Notes: generated from the sequence alone by a model not told the origin. DNA of 64,000 bases from Leptospira biflexa serovar Patoc strain 'Patoc 1 (Paris)' (GCF_000017685.1 NC_010602.1:2187501-2251500); one strand, 5' to 3'; positions 27,381-37,474 are shown, counted from the stretch's first letter. A program made the numbers and translations.

Positions 27381-29198
27381 CTAGTCTTCCTTTCCTAAAT
27401 CCACAAACATCAATCGTTCCAATTCTAAGTTCCTTTGTTTGGCTAGGCTTATGTATTGCACCCGATCTTTACGCAAAGAAAAAAGTTCTTGGAAGGTTTC
27501 ATCATCATGGGCCAAGAATAAATTTTTGGCTCGTTCCGCAGTATAGGATCTTGTGCCTAAAATTTTTAATACATCACTTCCTAGTTTCACAGCGGTTTCC
27601 CTAGTTTCTCGGTAGATAAAGGAAAGTCCCATCTCCTTTAAATCATAGGCTTCTTCTCTGTCCCCAGCACGTGCAACAATTTTGATATTAGGGTAATGGT
27701 GTTTGACATTGCGAATGAGTTCTTGTTGTTTTTCTGGATGGTCAAGGGCCGCCACAAGAATTTTGGCATGTTCCAATCCAACATTTTCCAAAAGTTCCAA
27801 ACGTGTTGCATCACCAAAGAATACCTTAAACCCAAACCGTCCAAGCATCTCCACTCGATCGGCATCGTAATCTAAAATGGTGATGCCCACACCATTGGAT
27901 CGTAAAAATCGACCCACCATATTTCCAAATCGACCAAACCCACAGATGATGACGGGGTTTTCTTCTCTTTCAATTGTATTTGTTGTTTGTTTTTTGGGAG
28001 CTTTTGATTGAAGGGCTTCAAAGACTGTCTTTTCGTATAACAATAGCAATATGGGAGTAAATGCCATACTCAATGCCACACATGCAACTAGGATCACTAC
28101 AGTCCCCTTATCAAAGATTCCAAGGCCTTCAGAATAACCAAACAAAACAAAGGAAAATTCACCCACTTGCGATAAGGCAAGTGACATGTATAAATTCTGA
28201 TCCAAAGGGAGTTTGAATAAAAATCCAAGTGTCAGTAAAACGATGGCTTTCATGAATATGATTCCGAAAACGATGGAGATGATCTTCAAAGGTTCTTCCA
28301 TTACGACAGGAAGTTCCATGGAAGCACCAACACTTAAAAAAAATAAACCGAGAAGTAATCCTTTGAAGGGTTCGATATTACTCTCCAATTCATGACGAAA
28401 TTCACTACTGGCAAGCACCACTCCCGCAAGGAAAGTTCCGAGAGCTGCCGAAACACCAACAGCTCCCATAAGTACCGAGATTGCAATGACGAGTAATAAA
28501 CTTGCTCCCGTAAAAATCTCACGGCTTCCCGATTTTGCAATCAATCGAAAGATGGGACTGAGAACATACCTACCAATCAAAATTATTCCCAAAACGACAA
28601 AAAGGACAACGAAAGTTTTTTGGTATCCTGGTAAATGGTCTACGAGTGAATGTCCGTGATCATTTGAGTTTATCTCACCATCACTTAACATTGGGAAAAT
28701 GGCAAGTATTGGAATCACTGCCATATCTTGGAATAAAAGGATGGAAAAGGATGCTTGTCCTGATACCGATTTCATGAGTCCTTTTTCTTTTAACGTTTGT
28801 AATACGATCGCAGTCGAAGACAAAGATAAAATAAATCCAAGGGCAAGCGATGATTTCCAAGAAAATTGAAATCCGATGGAAAACAAAAAGACAAATAGAG
28901 TTGTGAGTAAAAGTTGCAAACCTCCAAGTCCAAGTAACCAAAACTTCAATCGCCAAAGTAAGTTGAGCTCTAATTCCAATCCAATGGCAAATAACATCAT
29001 CACAACACCAAACTCTGCGAAGTGTAAAAGGTCTTTCCCTTCCGTACCCACAAAACCAAATACAAATGGACCGATCACGATCCCTGCCACCAAATAACCA
29101 AGCACGGAACCAAGACCCAAACGATTGGCGATTGGAACAATGATGATGGCACTTGTGAGATAGATGATGGCCTGAATGAAAAAATTAACTTCACCCAT
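27381..29198 (-). CDS. Kef-type (CPA2) cation:proton antiporter with TrkA-N domain
   Basis: The 605-residue protein has about 12 membrane segments in residues 1-380. A cytosolic Rossmann RCK/TrkA-N domain starts with NPVIICGFGRFGNMVGRFL near residue 400. A short helical tail follows (LFLAHDDETFQELFSL). This is the layout of KefB/KefC glutathione-gated K+ efflux systems. The upstream gene encodes a KefF/KefG-like flavodoxin-fold protein and overlaps it by 8 nt, which strengthens the Kef assignment. Glutathione gating is inferred. Confidence 0.92.
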   Translation of the reverse strand: MGEVNFFIQAIIYLTSAIIIVPIANRLGLGSVLGYLVAGIVIGPFVFGFVGTEGKDLLHFAEFGVVMMLFAIGLELELNLLWRLKFWLLGLGGLQLLLTTLFVFLFSIGFQFSWKSSLALGFILSLSSTAIVLQTLKEKGLMKSVSGQASFSILLFQDMAVIPILAIFPMLSDGEINSNDHGHSLVDHLPGYQKTFVVLFVVLGIILIGRYVLSPIFRLIAKSGSREIFTGASLLLVIAISVLMGAVGVSAALGTFLAGVVLASSEFRHELESNIEPFKGLLLGLFFLSVGASMELPVVMEEPLKIISIVFGIIFMKAIVLLTLGFLFKLPLDQNLYMSLALSQVGEFSFVLFGYSEGLGIFDKGTVVILVACVALSMAFTPILLLLYEKTVFEALQSKAPKKQTTNTIEREENPVIICGFGRFGNMVGRFLRSNGVGITILDYDADRVEMLGRFGFKVFFGDATRLELLENVGLEHAKILVAALDHPEKQQELIRNVKHHYPNIKIVARAGDREEAYDLKEMGLSFIYRETRETAVKLGSDVLKILGTRSYTAERAKNLFLAHDDETFQELFSLRKDRVQYISLAKQRNLELERLMFVDLGKED

Positions 29199-29736
29199 TG
29201 TAAACCTCCTCTAAATGAGAGAGAATGAAATTTCGATAACGGATGGATTCTTTTTGGAACTCCTCTTCTTTCAATTGGAATGTACCTTGGACTAAAAATG
29301 GTTTTTGGTATTCCATCTGGCAAAGTTCTGCGGTCCTTTGGAACGGCAAAAGAAACGCATCAATCAAATGACCATGGAATCCATCTTTTTGATAGGCCTT
29401 TTCGGAACCTCCAGTGGAAATCGCTTGGATCCATTTTTTACCTTTCAAAGCATTCCCATTTTTACCATAGGCCCAACCATCTTCTAAGACGGCATCGATC
29501 CATTGTTTCATGAGCGGTGGACAACTGTACCAATAAAATGGATGTTGGAATAAAATGACATCATGGTTTTGTAAGAGAGTTTGTTCTTCTTTCACATTGA
29601 TAGTAAAATGAGGGTATAATTCGTATAAATCTCGTAATGTGATATTGTCAGAAACTGGTAAGGAATCTAATAACATTTGATTTGCTTTGGAACGTTCCAG
29701 ATTTGGATGGACGAGTAAAATGAGAATCTTTGCCAT
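29191..29736 (-). CDS. KefF/KefG-like NAD(P)H:quinone oxidoreductase, antiporter ancillary subunit
   Basis: The 181-residue flavodoxin-fold protein starts at ATG 29736 with AKILILLVHPNLERSKAN. It has the core QHPFYWYSCPPLMKQWIDAVLEDGWAYG and AISTGGSEKAY typical of this family. The upstream extension to 29793 is hydrophobic and lacks support. KefF and KefG bind FMN and activate the KefC/KefB antiporters. The 8-nt overlap with the antiporter gene fits that role. Confidence 0.9.
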   Translation of the reverse strand: MAKILILLVHPNLERSKANQMLLDSLPVSDNITLRDLYELYPHFTINVKEEQTLLQNHDVILFQHPFYWYSCPPLMKQWIDAVLEDGWAYGKNGNALKGKKWIQAISTGGSEKAYQKDGFHGHLIDAFLLPFQRTAELCQMEYQKPFLVQGTFQLKEEEFQKESIRYRNFILSHLEEVYNG

Positions 29737-29829
29737 ACAAGTGCAAAGAACAAAGGATAAAATGAGAGGCAAACCATAAAATCCTGATTTCAATTGACCA
29801 TTTTCAAAAAAAAACCAGTTTAGTCATGA

Positions 29830-31434
29830 GTGAAAAATTTATTTCTCGTTTTATTTTTTTCTACATTTGTCTCAGAAGACATCACCTGCATCACTGCAGG
29901 TATTTTTGCGAAAGAAGGGAAACTTTCACTGGTATTAGCCATTCTATTCACTGGATTTGGAATTTTTATCGGTGACCTACTCTTATATCTTGTTGGATAT
30001 TCTTTCCATACCTATTTGAAACAGTGGAAACGAATCGAGAGATGGGAAAAAAAATTATCCTCTCAAAAAATTTACAAACAATGGAAATCTAATTTCGTAT
30101 TTTCCATTTTGATCTCACGATTTTTACCAGGAACCAGGTTACCACTTTATCTCTTAAGTGGATACTTTCGAATGCCATTTGTAAATTTTATGATCACAAG
30201 TTTCATTGCTGTGACCATTTGGACAACAGCTTTTGTAACACTTGTTTATTTATATGGAAAATGGATTTCATCCTATTTTTTCAATTTTTCGCATTGGTGG
30301 GGTTTCATTTCCATCGGTCTTAGTTTTTATCTCATTTTCCAATTGTTTCTACTGATATTGATTCCGGAAAAAAGATCAAAACTATTTTTGCAATGCCAGA
30401 AGTTTACCAAATTGGAATTTTGGCCCAGTTATCTTTTTTATTTACCACTCGTTCCATATCTATTCTATCTCATCTTCAAATACCGGGGGATTCGATACCT
30501 AACGACAACAAACCCAGGGATCATTGCCTCAGGCATTGCTGGCGAATCCAAATCTGAAATCCTAAATCTAATCCCAAATGAATTTGTTTCCAAATCCTTA
30601 CTTGTTAGAAATGAGAATCCAAAAAAAATACAAGCGGTCACCAAATGGATGAAACAAAAGAAATTGGACTTCCCCATCATCGCCAAACCAGACAAAGGGG
30701 AACGTGGGTTTCTTGTGAAAAAAATTCATTCAATTTCTGAATTGGAACAATTGTTTCAAACATACACAATTGACTGGTTACTACAAGAATGGATGAGAGG
30801 CCCCTATGAGGTGGGAATCTTTTATTATCGAAATCCAGATGAACCTCATGGCAACATATTCTCAATCACAGACAAAGTGTTTCCCAAAATTACGGGCGAT
30901 GGAATTTCCACATTAGAAACATTAATTCAAAACCATCCAAGGTACCGATTCCAATGGGAGTCGCACAAAAAACACAACCAAAGATTTTTACAAAACATCA
31001 TTCCAAAAGGAAAAACAATTTTCATCGGAACGATTGGGAATCACATCCAAGGATGTATGTTCCAAGACGGCGAACACTTACGAACCTCTAAATTAGAAAA
31101 ACAATTGATAAGAATCGGAGACAAAACAAAAGGATTCTTTTTTGGAAGGTTTGATATACGTTATTCCCAAAAGAAAGACCTACTGGAAGGGAAAGGTCTC
31201 AAGATCATTGAGCTAAATGGAGTGACAAGTGAATCAACCAATTTGTATGATCCGAAGTTTAGTATTAGACAAAGTTATTCCATTTTATTCAGGCAATGGA
31301 AACTTATCTTTGAAATTGGATACAAAAATCATTCCCTGGGTATTCCTTTCACTCCATACCAAAAAATATTCCAATTGATCTGTGATCACAATGATTACAG
31401 GAAAAAATTCAGTTTGTTGGAAACAAATCTCTGA
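29830..31434 (+). CDS. DedA/VTT membrane domain fused to an ATP-grasp domain
   Basis: The 534-residue protein starts at GTG. The DedA-like part covers residues 1-180, with SEDITCITAG near 15-24, the re-entrant motif SRFLPGTRLPLYLLSGYFRM near 96-115 and several membrane segments. Another hydrophobic stretch lies near 200-217. The second half is ATP-grasp-like: nucleotide lysine in IIAKPDKGERG (Lys286), LLQEWMRGPYEVGIFY, GRFDIRY (Asp442) and IIELNG (Glu461, Asn463). DedA proteins move lipids across membranes, and ATP-grasp enzymes ligate carboxylates to amines. The fusion suggests ligation coupled to lipid or lipid-carrier transport. The substrate is unknown. Confidence 0.82.
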   Translation: MKNLFLVLFFSTFVSEDITCITAGIFAKEGKLSLVLAILFTGFGIFIGDLLLYLVGYSFHTYLKQWKRIERWEKKLSSQKIYKQWKSNFVFSILISRFLPGTRLPLYLLSGYFRMPFVNFMITSFIAVTIWTTAFVTLVYLYGKWISSYFFNFSHWWGFISIGLSFYLIFQLFLLILIPEKRSKLFLQCQKFTKLEFWPSYLFYLPLVPYLFYLIFKYRGIRYLTTTNPGIIASGIAGESKSEILNLIPNEFVSKSLLVRNENPKKIQAVTKWMKQKKLDFPIIAKPDKGERGFLVKKIHSISELEQLFQTYTIDWLLQEWMRGPYEVGIFYYRNPDEPHGNIFSITDKVFPKITGDGISTLETLIQNHPRYRFQWESHKKHNQRFLQNIIPKGKTIFIGTIGNHIQGCMFQDGEHLRTSKLEKQLIRIGDKTKGFFFGRFDIRYSQKKDLLEGKGLKIIELNGVTSESTNLYDPKFSIRQSYSILFRQWKLIFEIGYKNHSLGIPFTPYQKIFQLICDHNDYRKKFSLLETNL

Positions 31435-31816
31435 TGTAAGGGATTTTTTTTCTTTCGAAGTACAATAAATAAATGGAAAACAAAAAAACAATGACTGCGA
31501 GAAGAAAAAGTAACCCGCCATCATCTTGAACGACAATCCCTAAAAATACGAAGTGAGAGAGAATGGCACCTAACATCAAATTAAACGCCAACAATGCACC
31601 AACCCAAACTAATTTTGGAAATAACAAGAATCCAATGCAAATGGTTTCCAATACCGCAAGCCCAATTCGACCCCAAGGTTCCATCCCAAGTATGGTGAAG
31701 ATATAACGTGACTCCTCAGATCCAGTGTATTTGAAATACAAGGTTTGCCCGATGATGAAAACGATTAAAAACCGTATGACATGAAACAAATAGGTATTAC
31801 GTAAAATTGATTCCAT
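31409..31816 (-). CDS. DoxX-family membrane protein
   Basis: The 135-residue protein has four hydrophobic segments near residues 8-25, 45-65, 68-90 and 98-118. The arrangement is DoxX-like, with GRIGLAVLETICIGFLLFP and an acidic loop VVQDDGGLLF before the last segment. DoxX-like proteins are often tied to redox processes, but a role here is not defined. It overlaps the convergent DedA/ATP-grasp gene by 26 nt. Its ATG shares one base with the stop of the upstream hydrolase gene. Confidence 0.72.
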   Translation of the reverse strand: MESILRNTYLFHVIRFLIVFIIGQTLYFKYTGSEESRYIFTILGMEPWGRIGLAVLETICIGFLLFPKLVWVGALLAFNLMLGAILSHFVFLGIVVQDDGGLLFLLAVIVFLFSIYLLYFERKKIPYIRDLFPTN

Positions 31817-32685
31817 TAGAATTCCTCACTGAAAATAATATTTTTAATTTCTGAATACCGAGTCCAAGGAATGAAATGGCTTCCATCCTTGATCCTATAA
31901 TATTTATGATTTCCTTTGTATTGAATCTTTTCCAAAAAATAAATGTGTTCTAAAGGAACAATTCCGTCATCCTCTCCATGGATGGTGATGACAGGAAATT
32001 GATTCTCATTGAGGACACTTCCCAAAGTTTCTAATTCCTTCTTTAATTGGAACATCTCTAGATTACTTCGAACCCAAGACCTTGGTAACATCCATTCGAT
32101 GATATAATTCTTTGCAAAAAAATTATAGAACTTAAGTTCTTCGTATTTTGGGTCCATAGGTGCAGAAATCAAAACCACTTTCCAACTAGGCTGTTTTAAC
32201 TTAGACAATTGAATTGTCGATTGGAAAGCAACAGGCCCCCCATAGGAATGCCCGATGATTGTTGCATTCTGAAAGGATACATGTTTCTGTTTTAGAAAAA
32301 AATGAACCATCTCTACAATCGCATCTGATTGGATTTTTAAACTTGGTTGGAAATTTTCTGAATTGGATTTTCCAAACCCTAACCGATCGGGAACTAACAT
32401 ACAATAATGTTTCCCATAGTCTTCATCTTCCAAGTGCATAGTAAAATCAGAACCACTCCCGGGTGAACCGTGGATCCACACCAATAATTTTGATTTTAAT
32501 TCGCAATTGTTGGTGAGAACAGACATCATCCCCAATTTCGTAGGGATGGAAATTTGTTTGATTGTTTCCTTTCCTTCTTTTGAAGAGGAACATTGCCACA
32601 AGAATACACAAATCAGAATGAATGATCGTAACACTGTAGGAAGATGTGTGATTAGAATTCCAATCCTTTTACGATTCCGTATCAT
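31816..32685 (-). CDS. Alpha/beta hydrolase, putative lipoprotein
   Basis: The protein has about 289 residues. A hydrophobic start ends VFLWQC (Cys32), a plausible spirochaetal lipobox. The alpha/beta hydrolase core has the oxyanion HGSPGSGSD, nucleophile elbow GHSYGG (Ser147), acidic HGEDDGIVP and catalytic His in DGSHFIPW. It acts on an ester or similar bond; the substrate is unknown. The ATG at 32685 is preferred because a longer frame to 32733 runs further into the cyclase gene. It still overlaps that gene by 17 nt. Confidence 0.85.
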   Translation of the reverse strand: MIRNRKRIGILITHLPTVLRSFILICVFLWQCSSSKEGKETIKQISIPTKLGMMSVLTNNCELKSKLLVWIHGSPGSGSDFTMHLEDEDYGKHYCMLVPDRLGFGKSNSENFQPSLKIQSDAIVEMVHFFLKQKHVSFQNATIIGHSYGGPVAFQSTIQLSKLKQPSWKVVLISAPMDPKYEELKFYNFFAKNYIIEWMLPRSWVRSNLEMFQLKKELETLGSVLNENQFPVITIHGEDDGIVPLEHIYFLEKIQYKGNHKYYRIKDGSHFIPWTRYSEIKNIIFSEEF

Positions 32686-33961
32686 CTGTATAAAATAGTG
32701 CTCCTGTTTTATAAAGCCGAAGGAACAATTCATTTGGCTCTTTTGGATTGATTGGACTCACAAACTCAGGCAAAAAACCTTTCACTAAAAACATCTCGAT
32801 ATCGGCTTTATTTTTGATGGAAACAAACCCTCTCGATTCACATTCAAACACCTTTTGCACCTCTTCATACACAACTCTCGAGATGTTCACCTCACCGACC
32901 ACACCGGAACTTTCCAATCGGCTTGCAGTATTCACTGTATCACCCCAAACGTCATAAGCAAATTTATCACTGCCCACCACTCCCGCTACAAGAGGCCCCA
33001 TGTGGATTCCCAATCGGATCTCCCAAAACTCTCTCCCTTGTAAGGAATGGATCTCTTTTGGTTCGGCCATATAGGACTGGAAAGCAAGTCCGCATAACAC
33101 GGCATCGACTGGGTTTGATATGTTTTCATTTGGAATCCCACCAACTGCCATATAAGCATCGCCAATTGTTTTGATTTTTTCCATTCGATACTCTTTACAA
33201 ATCCGATCGAATGAACGAAAAATTTGATCCAATTCATGGACTAACACTTCCGCATTCATGGTTTCTGCAATTTTTGTAAATCCAACCATATCACAAAACA
33301 ACACGGATGATTTTTCATATCGTTTTGGAATCACTCGTGCTTCTTTTTTTAATTCATCAGCGATTGGTTCGGGTAGGATATTCAACAATAATGCTTCTGA
33401 TTTTTTTCGTTCGATGTTTAAATTTCGGCTTAGGATAAAAATCAAAATCCCAGTCAATATTTGCACAAATAAATAATTTCCACCAGCATCCAAGTATCGA
33501 TCCATCTCACTAACATAGCCAGTTACCCAATCTTTATGAAAGTACTCCAATAGATACAGAGAGGCAGAGATTCCGATGTATAAACTATACACGATCCATA
33601 CATTGTGATTTCTGATGAGAATGAGGGCAATGACGAGGGATGGGATTAAATAATAATGATTTCCTCCAATCGAACCACCGTTAAAAAACCACATAGAAGC
33701 CAAATAAAAGAGAATGGTTAAATTGAAAGGCCAATACAATATAAAATAGATACTTTTGACACGGCTCAAGTAGTACATAACGAGCATTAGGAGTCCAGAT
33801 CCTACATTCAGTGAGATGAGGATCCTGTAGTTTTCTAAATAAAGAACTCCAAAAACTCCGATTAAGTTTAAAAGGCCATTGATGAGAGAAACTGTATTGA
33901 ACAACCTATGTTCGAGAGAGTGTTTTTTTGGATCTCCGAGAAAAAAATATACCCAATTCAT
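32669..33961 (-). CDS. Membrane-bound class III adenylate/guanylate cyclase
   Basis: The 430-residue protein has about six hydrophobic segments in residues 20-200. A class III cyclase domain covers about residues 225-405, with metal Asp residues in LFCDMVGFTK and KTIGDAYMAVGG. DVWGDTVNTASRLES is the purine and transition-state region. The residue pattern suggests ATP use, but it is not decisive. It would make cAMP in response to a membrane signal; Leptospira species carry many such cyclases. It is divergent from the exported protein at 34124. Confidence 0.93.
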   Translation of the reverse strand: MNWVYFFLGDPKKHSLEHRLFNTVSLINGLLNLIGVFGVLYLENYRILISLNVGSGLLMLVMYYLSRVKSIYFILYWPFNLTILFYLASMWFFNGGSIGGNHYYLIPSLVIALILIRNHNVWIVYSLYIGISASLYLLEYFHKDWVTGYVSEMDRYLDAGGNYLFVQILTGILIFILSRNLNIERKKSEALLLNILPEPIADELKKEARVIPKRYEKSSVLFCDMVGFTKIAETMNAEVLVHELDQIFRSFDRICKEYRMEKIKTIGDAYMAVGGIPNENISNPVDAVLCGLAFQSYMAEPKEIHSLQGREFWEIRLGIHMGPLVAGVVGSDKFAYDVWGDTVNTASRLESSGVVGEVNISRVVYEEVQKVFECESRGFVSIKNKADIEMFLVKGFLPEFVSPINPKEPNELFLRLYKTGALFYTDDTES

Positions 33962-34123
33962 TGTAATTGGTAAGTATCACTTTGGAAACGAACCAGATTC
34001 AACCCTTTTTCTTCATTTGGAATTTGAATCCAAGATTTCATTGATGGAATTTTGGATTGGCTTGCAAGAAACCACCCTTCAATGAATTTGGTGGATTCGT
34101 ATGTAGTAGTTTAGGAAGACTGA

Positions 34124-35002
34124 TTGAAACTTAATTTAACATTCTATTGTGCCACTTTCCTTTTATTGACCATCACTGGTTCTCTATCGGCTGAAACCGT
34201 CATTTTAAAATCAGGGAAATCCTTTTATGGAAGAGTCATTGAACAAAATAGAGAGTTTCTGAAACTAAAAGAGAAAGACGGAATCATTTTACAATTTCCA
34301 AGAACTGATATCTTGAAAGTCACTTACAAGGAATTGAATGCCAAAGAAGTGAAAAAAATTGTCGAAGTGGAAATCAAAAAAAACCTATCCTCCGAGAAAA
34401 CAGAGACTGAATGGAAAGAAACATCGAATTCCAATTTTGAAATAGTCAATGAATCAGAAGACTCGATGAAACATTTATCCCATGGATCTCAGAAAAAAAT
34501 ACGTTGGGGAGTGGTAGGAAGATCCGCGATTTTACCAGGTTTAGGACAATACCACTGGGATGAACCTGTCTGGGGTTCCCTCTATCTGATCTCATTTTTA
34601 GGGGCAGCGATCAATTACCATCATGCTTGGAACGAACATATGAATGTGAAATCAGAATACCAGAATGATACTCGGTCGCTACTCTTCTTAAGCTCCGGAA
34701 ATGCTGGTTTTGCTCTCCATTTCATTGATAAAAACAATTTAGCATCCGATTACAGAACCACTGCCAATTCGTTAAACACAGCCTCAGATATCCTCATCGG
34801 AATTTTTCTCATCAATCTCATCGATGCCTTCCTCCCTCGGGAAAACAAAACGAGTTCATCTCCTACTTCTTTGGACAAAAAAGTTGGTCTCCATATCAAG
34901 GCGGATATGGTGAATCATGACCAAAACTTTTATCTGGCAAGAGACCAAAGGAATGGAATGACAAGCCTAGAATACAAACTCGGATATACTTGGGCTTTTT
35001 AA
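34124..35002 (+). CDS. Exported protein with LA_0442/LA_0875-type N-terminal domain
   Basis: The 292-residue protein starts at TTG with AGGAAG about 6 nt upstream. A signal peptide covers residues 1-22. The region ETVILKSGKSFYGRV..QFPRTDILKVTYKE is the N-terminal domain seen in a Leptospira-specific family, recognised from memory. A linker and two or three hydrophobic stretches follow (SAILPGLGQYHWDEPVWGSLYLI). The latter resembles DUF5683-type short membrane modules. The function is unknown. Confidence 0.72.
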   Translation: MKLNLTFYCATFLLLTITGSLSAETVILKSGKSFYGRVIEQNREFLKLKEKDGIILQFPRTDILKVTYKELNAKEVKKIVEVEIKKNLSSEKTETEWKETSNSNFEIVNESEDSMKHLSHGSQKKIRWGVVGRSAILPGLGQYHWDEPVWGSLYLISFLGAAINYHHAWNEHMNVKSEYQNDTRSLLFLSSGNAGFALHFIDKNNLASDYRTTANSLNTASDILIGIFLINLIDAFLPRENKTSSSPTSLDKKVGLHIKADMVNHDQNFYLARDQRNGMTSLEYKLGYTWAF

Positions 35003-35004
35003 TC

Positions 35005-36012
35005 ATGAATCAAATTCGACGAAACACTTCCCTCATTCTCTGTATCATGATCTCGTTCTCAGTTTTCAATACCAATTGTCGAGTGGATCCAAACCCCAAA
35101 GGAAGCCTTTTCGATCCGGGGACCACAGGAGGACTCATCAATTCTTTTGTCCTATACGATGCATTGAGTGGCGGACCAAGTCGAACGTGGACTAGTTTTG
35201 TTTCCCCATTTGGGACAATGGATCCGACTGATTCTTTGGTGTTTGACCAACTGACAACAACGACCTATGCGATTTATATTAAAAATACAAACCTAACAAC
35301 AAGGCTCTATTCAAGTTCGGATGGACTCAATTACTCTCAAGTTGGCAACCAAATCAACAATACCAATACAAATATTTTTGGTGCATTTACGAGTCGGTTT
35401 CAATTGTCGAATTATAATACAACAGATTCGGGAGTGAATTGGAATTCCAGCACGATACCTGGCTTTTGTTTGGTGAAATATAATAATACAAGCGCCTATA
35501 TTTTGGATGGAACTGCTGTAGAAAGAACCATTGATTCTGGGCTTAGCACAAACACGCTCACGAGTTCCCCTGCCTATCCTTCCAGAAATTCGGGAGTGTG
35601 TAGCTTTGGGAATGGAAAAGCCTATTTACTCGGAGGAAAAAATGGATCTTCCAATCTGTTTGATTTTTGGGAGTCAACAGATGGAATCAATTGGTCCCTC
35701 CTAACGGAAAGAGTTAAACCTACGTCAGGTGGTGGTTTCAATCTTCCATGTAACGTGATCCAGAATGCAAACGATACGAGCATTCTTGGTTTGGTTTACT
35801 CTGATGTTACTACCTACAAATTTCACATCATCTTTTCCAACTTAGCCCTATTACAAAGTAATGATGGTCAAACTTGGCAATGTACGAACCCAAATCTAAA
35901 TTACAATTCTGAATTCAATTCCATTGCAAATCGAGCTGTTTTGATTGGCAATCGTCTCTTTGTCTATGGAATTTCCAGTAGCGGTCCACAAAATGTCTAT
36001 ACTGATTTATAA
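35005..36012 (+). CDS. Putative lipoprotein with beta-propeller-like repeats
   Basis: The 335-residue protein starts at ATG 35005, two nt after the previous stop. A signal ends VFNTNC (Cys25), a loose spirochaetal lipobox. The mature part is Ser/Thr/Asn-rich. Repeated elements resemble kelch or sialidase-type blades (LYSSSDGLNYSQVG, DFWESTDGINWSLL, LQSNDGQTWQC). It is probably surface- or periplasm-facing. No enzyme motif is seen. Confidence 0.7.
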   Translation: MNQIRRNTSLILCIMISFSVFNTNCRVDPNPKGSLFDPGTTGGLINSFVLYDALSGGPSRTWTSFVSPFGTMDPTDSLVFDQLTTTTYAIYIKNTNLTTRLYSSSDGLNYSQVGNQINNTNTNIFGAFTSRFQLSNYNTTDSGVNWNSSTIPGFCLVKYNNTSAYILDGTAVERTIDSGLSTNTLTSSPAYPSRNSGVCSFGNGKAYLLGGKNGSSNLFDFWESTDGINWSLLTERVKPTSGGGFNLPCNVIQNANDTSILGLVYSDVTTYKFHIIFSNLALLQSNDGQTWQCTNPNLNYNSEFNSIANRAVLIGNRLFVYGISSSGPQNVYTDL

Positions 36013-36124
36013 GGGAAGCCTTCCTTTTGATCAGTATCCAATCCAAATTTTTAATACAATCCATACTCAAATCGGATCAATCTAAAATTGACATATTTTT
36101 TCCTATGATCAAAATTTGGTTCCC

Positions 36125-36502
36125 ATGGAAGTAGATGGCAAAAAAGCTTTAGCAGTTTTAGACAAGGCCGAGGAAGCAAAAACAAATGGTGATTTTGAAA
36201 TGGCCATTTCCTTATACAAAGAATATCTGTCTATGGTAGATCCTTCCTTCACTCATGGTGTTTGGTTTTCCATGGCCGAAATTTTATTTGAAACAAAACA
36301 ATTGCAAGTATCACTCACCCACTGTGACAAAGCCCTTACCATGATGAAAGATTTTATCCCTGCCTTAGAACTTCGGATCAAAATCCAGAAGGAACTAGGA
36401 AACCCAAAAGCAGCTGAAAAAGATCAAACACTCATCGATGAGTTGGACAAAATCGAACAATCCAAATGGGATGATCCCAATCACTACTATCATTATAAAT
36501 AA
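36125..36502 (+). CDS. Small TPR-like protein
   Basis: The 125-residue protein has two or three TPR-like helical hairpins (ALAVLDKAEEAKTNGDFEMAISLYKEY; MAEILFETKQLQVSLTHCDKAL). It ends in a His/Tyr-rich tail, PNHYYHYK. No signal peptide is present, so it is cytosolic. The ATG at 36125 is favoured over a TTG at 36116. It is isolated between an exported protein gene and the convergent flagellin genes. The partner is unknown. Confidence 0.7.
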   Translation: MEVDGKKALAVLDKAEEAKTNGDFEMAISLYKEYLSMVDPSFTHGVWFSMAEILFETKQLQVSLTHCDKALTMMKDFIPALELRIKIQKELGNPKAAEKDQTLIDELDKIEQSKWDDPNHYYHYK

Positions 36503-36539
36503 AAAAGCCTCTCCCCGAAGTATCCTTCGAGAAGAGGCA
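36503..36539 (-). terminator. Terminator of the downstream flagellin gene
   Basis: Read on the minus strand, GCCTCTTCTCGAAG and CTTCGGGGAGAGGC form a long stem, followed by a run of six T. It lies about 35 nt after the stop of the flagellin gene at 36573. It may also limit plus-strand transcripts from 36502, though no T tract follows there. Confidence 0.82.
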
Positions 36540-36572
36540 ACCGTCTTTAAGGCAACTCTTGCCTTCTACAAC

Positions 36573-37421
36573 TTAAGTGTTATTCAAAAGTCGTAGTACA
36601 GAATTTGGTCTGAGGCTGGCTTGCGCTAGCATTGCCGTACCGCTTTGCACGAGAATTTGTTTCGTCGTGAGCGCTACCATTTCCTCAGCCATATCTGCGT
36701 CCCTAATCCTTGATTCGGATGCTTGCATATTTTCGTATGCACCCATGAGGCCTTTTGCAGTACTTTCGAGCCTATTTTGGTAAGCTCCCATATCTGCCCT
36801 CTGCTTCATGATCTTGTTCAAGGCGAAGTCCGCTTTGGCAATCGCTTCGTCAGCTTTTCCAGGTGTCGAGAGTGCAATTTTAATTGCCCCTTCTGACATC
36901 TTAAGTGCTTTCGAAGTCATAGTTCCAATGTAGAAACGCTCTCTTTGCCTTGCGTTTGCTCCCATGTGAAACCACATCGATGCTTTTGTTGACTTTCGAG
37001 CGAAGTCTCCTTCAAACAGTTTCATTTTATTGAACTCTGCTTGCGAAGCGATTCGATCGATCTCATCCACCAGCGCAGATACTTCTACCTGCACGAGTTG
37101 CCTGTCCTCAGGTGTGTAGATTCCGTTCGAAGTCTGGATCGCTAAGGTCCGGATTCGTTGGATGATTTCAGCCGACTGGTCAAGGTAACCCTCTGCAGTC
37201 TGGATGAAACTCAGTCCATCTTCCGTATTCCTTTCCGCCTGACGTAAACCACGAATTTGTGTCCGTAGTTTTTCCGAAACAGCAAGACCAGAAGCATCAT
37301 CACCGGCAAGGTTAATCCTTTGCCCAGTGGAGAGGTTCCTCATGGTCTTATCTACATCCCATTGTGTAAACTTGAGAGCACGATGTGATTGAATCGCACT
37401 CATGTTGTGATTGATAATCAT
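36573..37421 (-). CDS. flaB: Flagellin FlaB (second of tandem pair)
   Basis: The 282-residue core flagellin starts [18 protein letters not shown] and has N- and C-terminal coiled-coil D0/D1 domains ([44 protein letters not shown] end). The variable middle is short, as in spirochaete FlaB, which builds the periplasmic filament. The ATG at 37421 has AAAGGAG 9 nt upstream; the longer frame to 37499 is rejected. The leader holds hairpins, including one with a GGGAT loop. It is very similar to the next flagellin gene. Confidence 0.94.
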   Translation of the reverse strand: MIINHNMSAIQSHRALKFTQWDVDKTMRNLSTGQRINLAGDDASGLAVSEKLRTQIRGLRQAERNTEDGLSFIQTAEGYLDQSAEIIQRIRTLAIQTSNGIYTPEDRQLVQVEVSALVDEIDRIASQAEFNKMKLFEGDFARKSTKASMWFHMGANARQRERFYIGTMTSKALKMSEGAIKIALSTPGKADEAIAKADFALNKIMKQRADMGAYQNRLESTAKGLMGAYENMQASESRIRDADMAEEMVALTTKQILVQSGTAMLAQASLRPNSVLRLLNNT

Positions 37422-37474
37422 TGGCCTACACTCCTTTGTGTTATAACCAAGAACGGTATATGTTTCGTTCTTAG

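Noticed and set aside
36088..36109. TTGACA and TATGAT as a sigma-70 promoter for the gene at 36125
   Set aside because: The spacer is only 10 nt, far too short for a functional pair.
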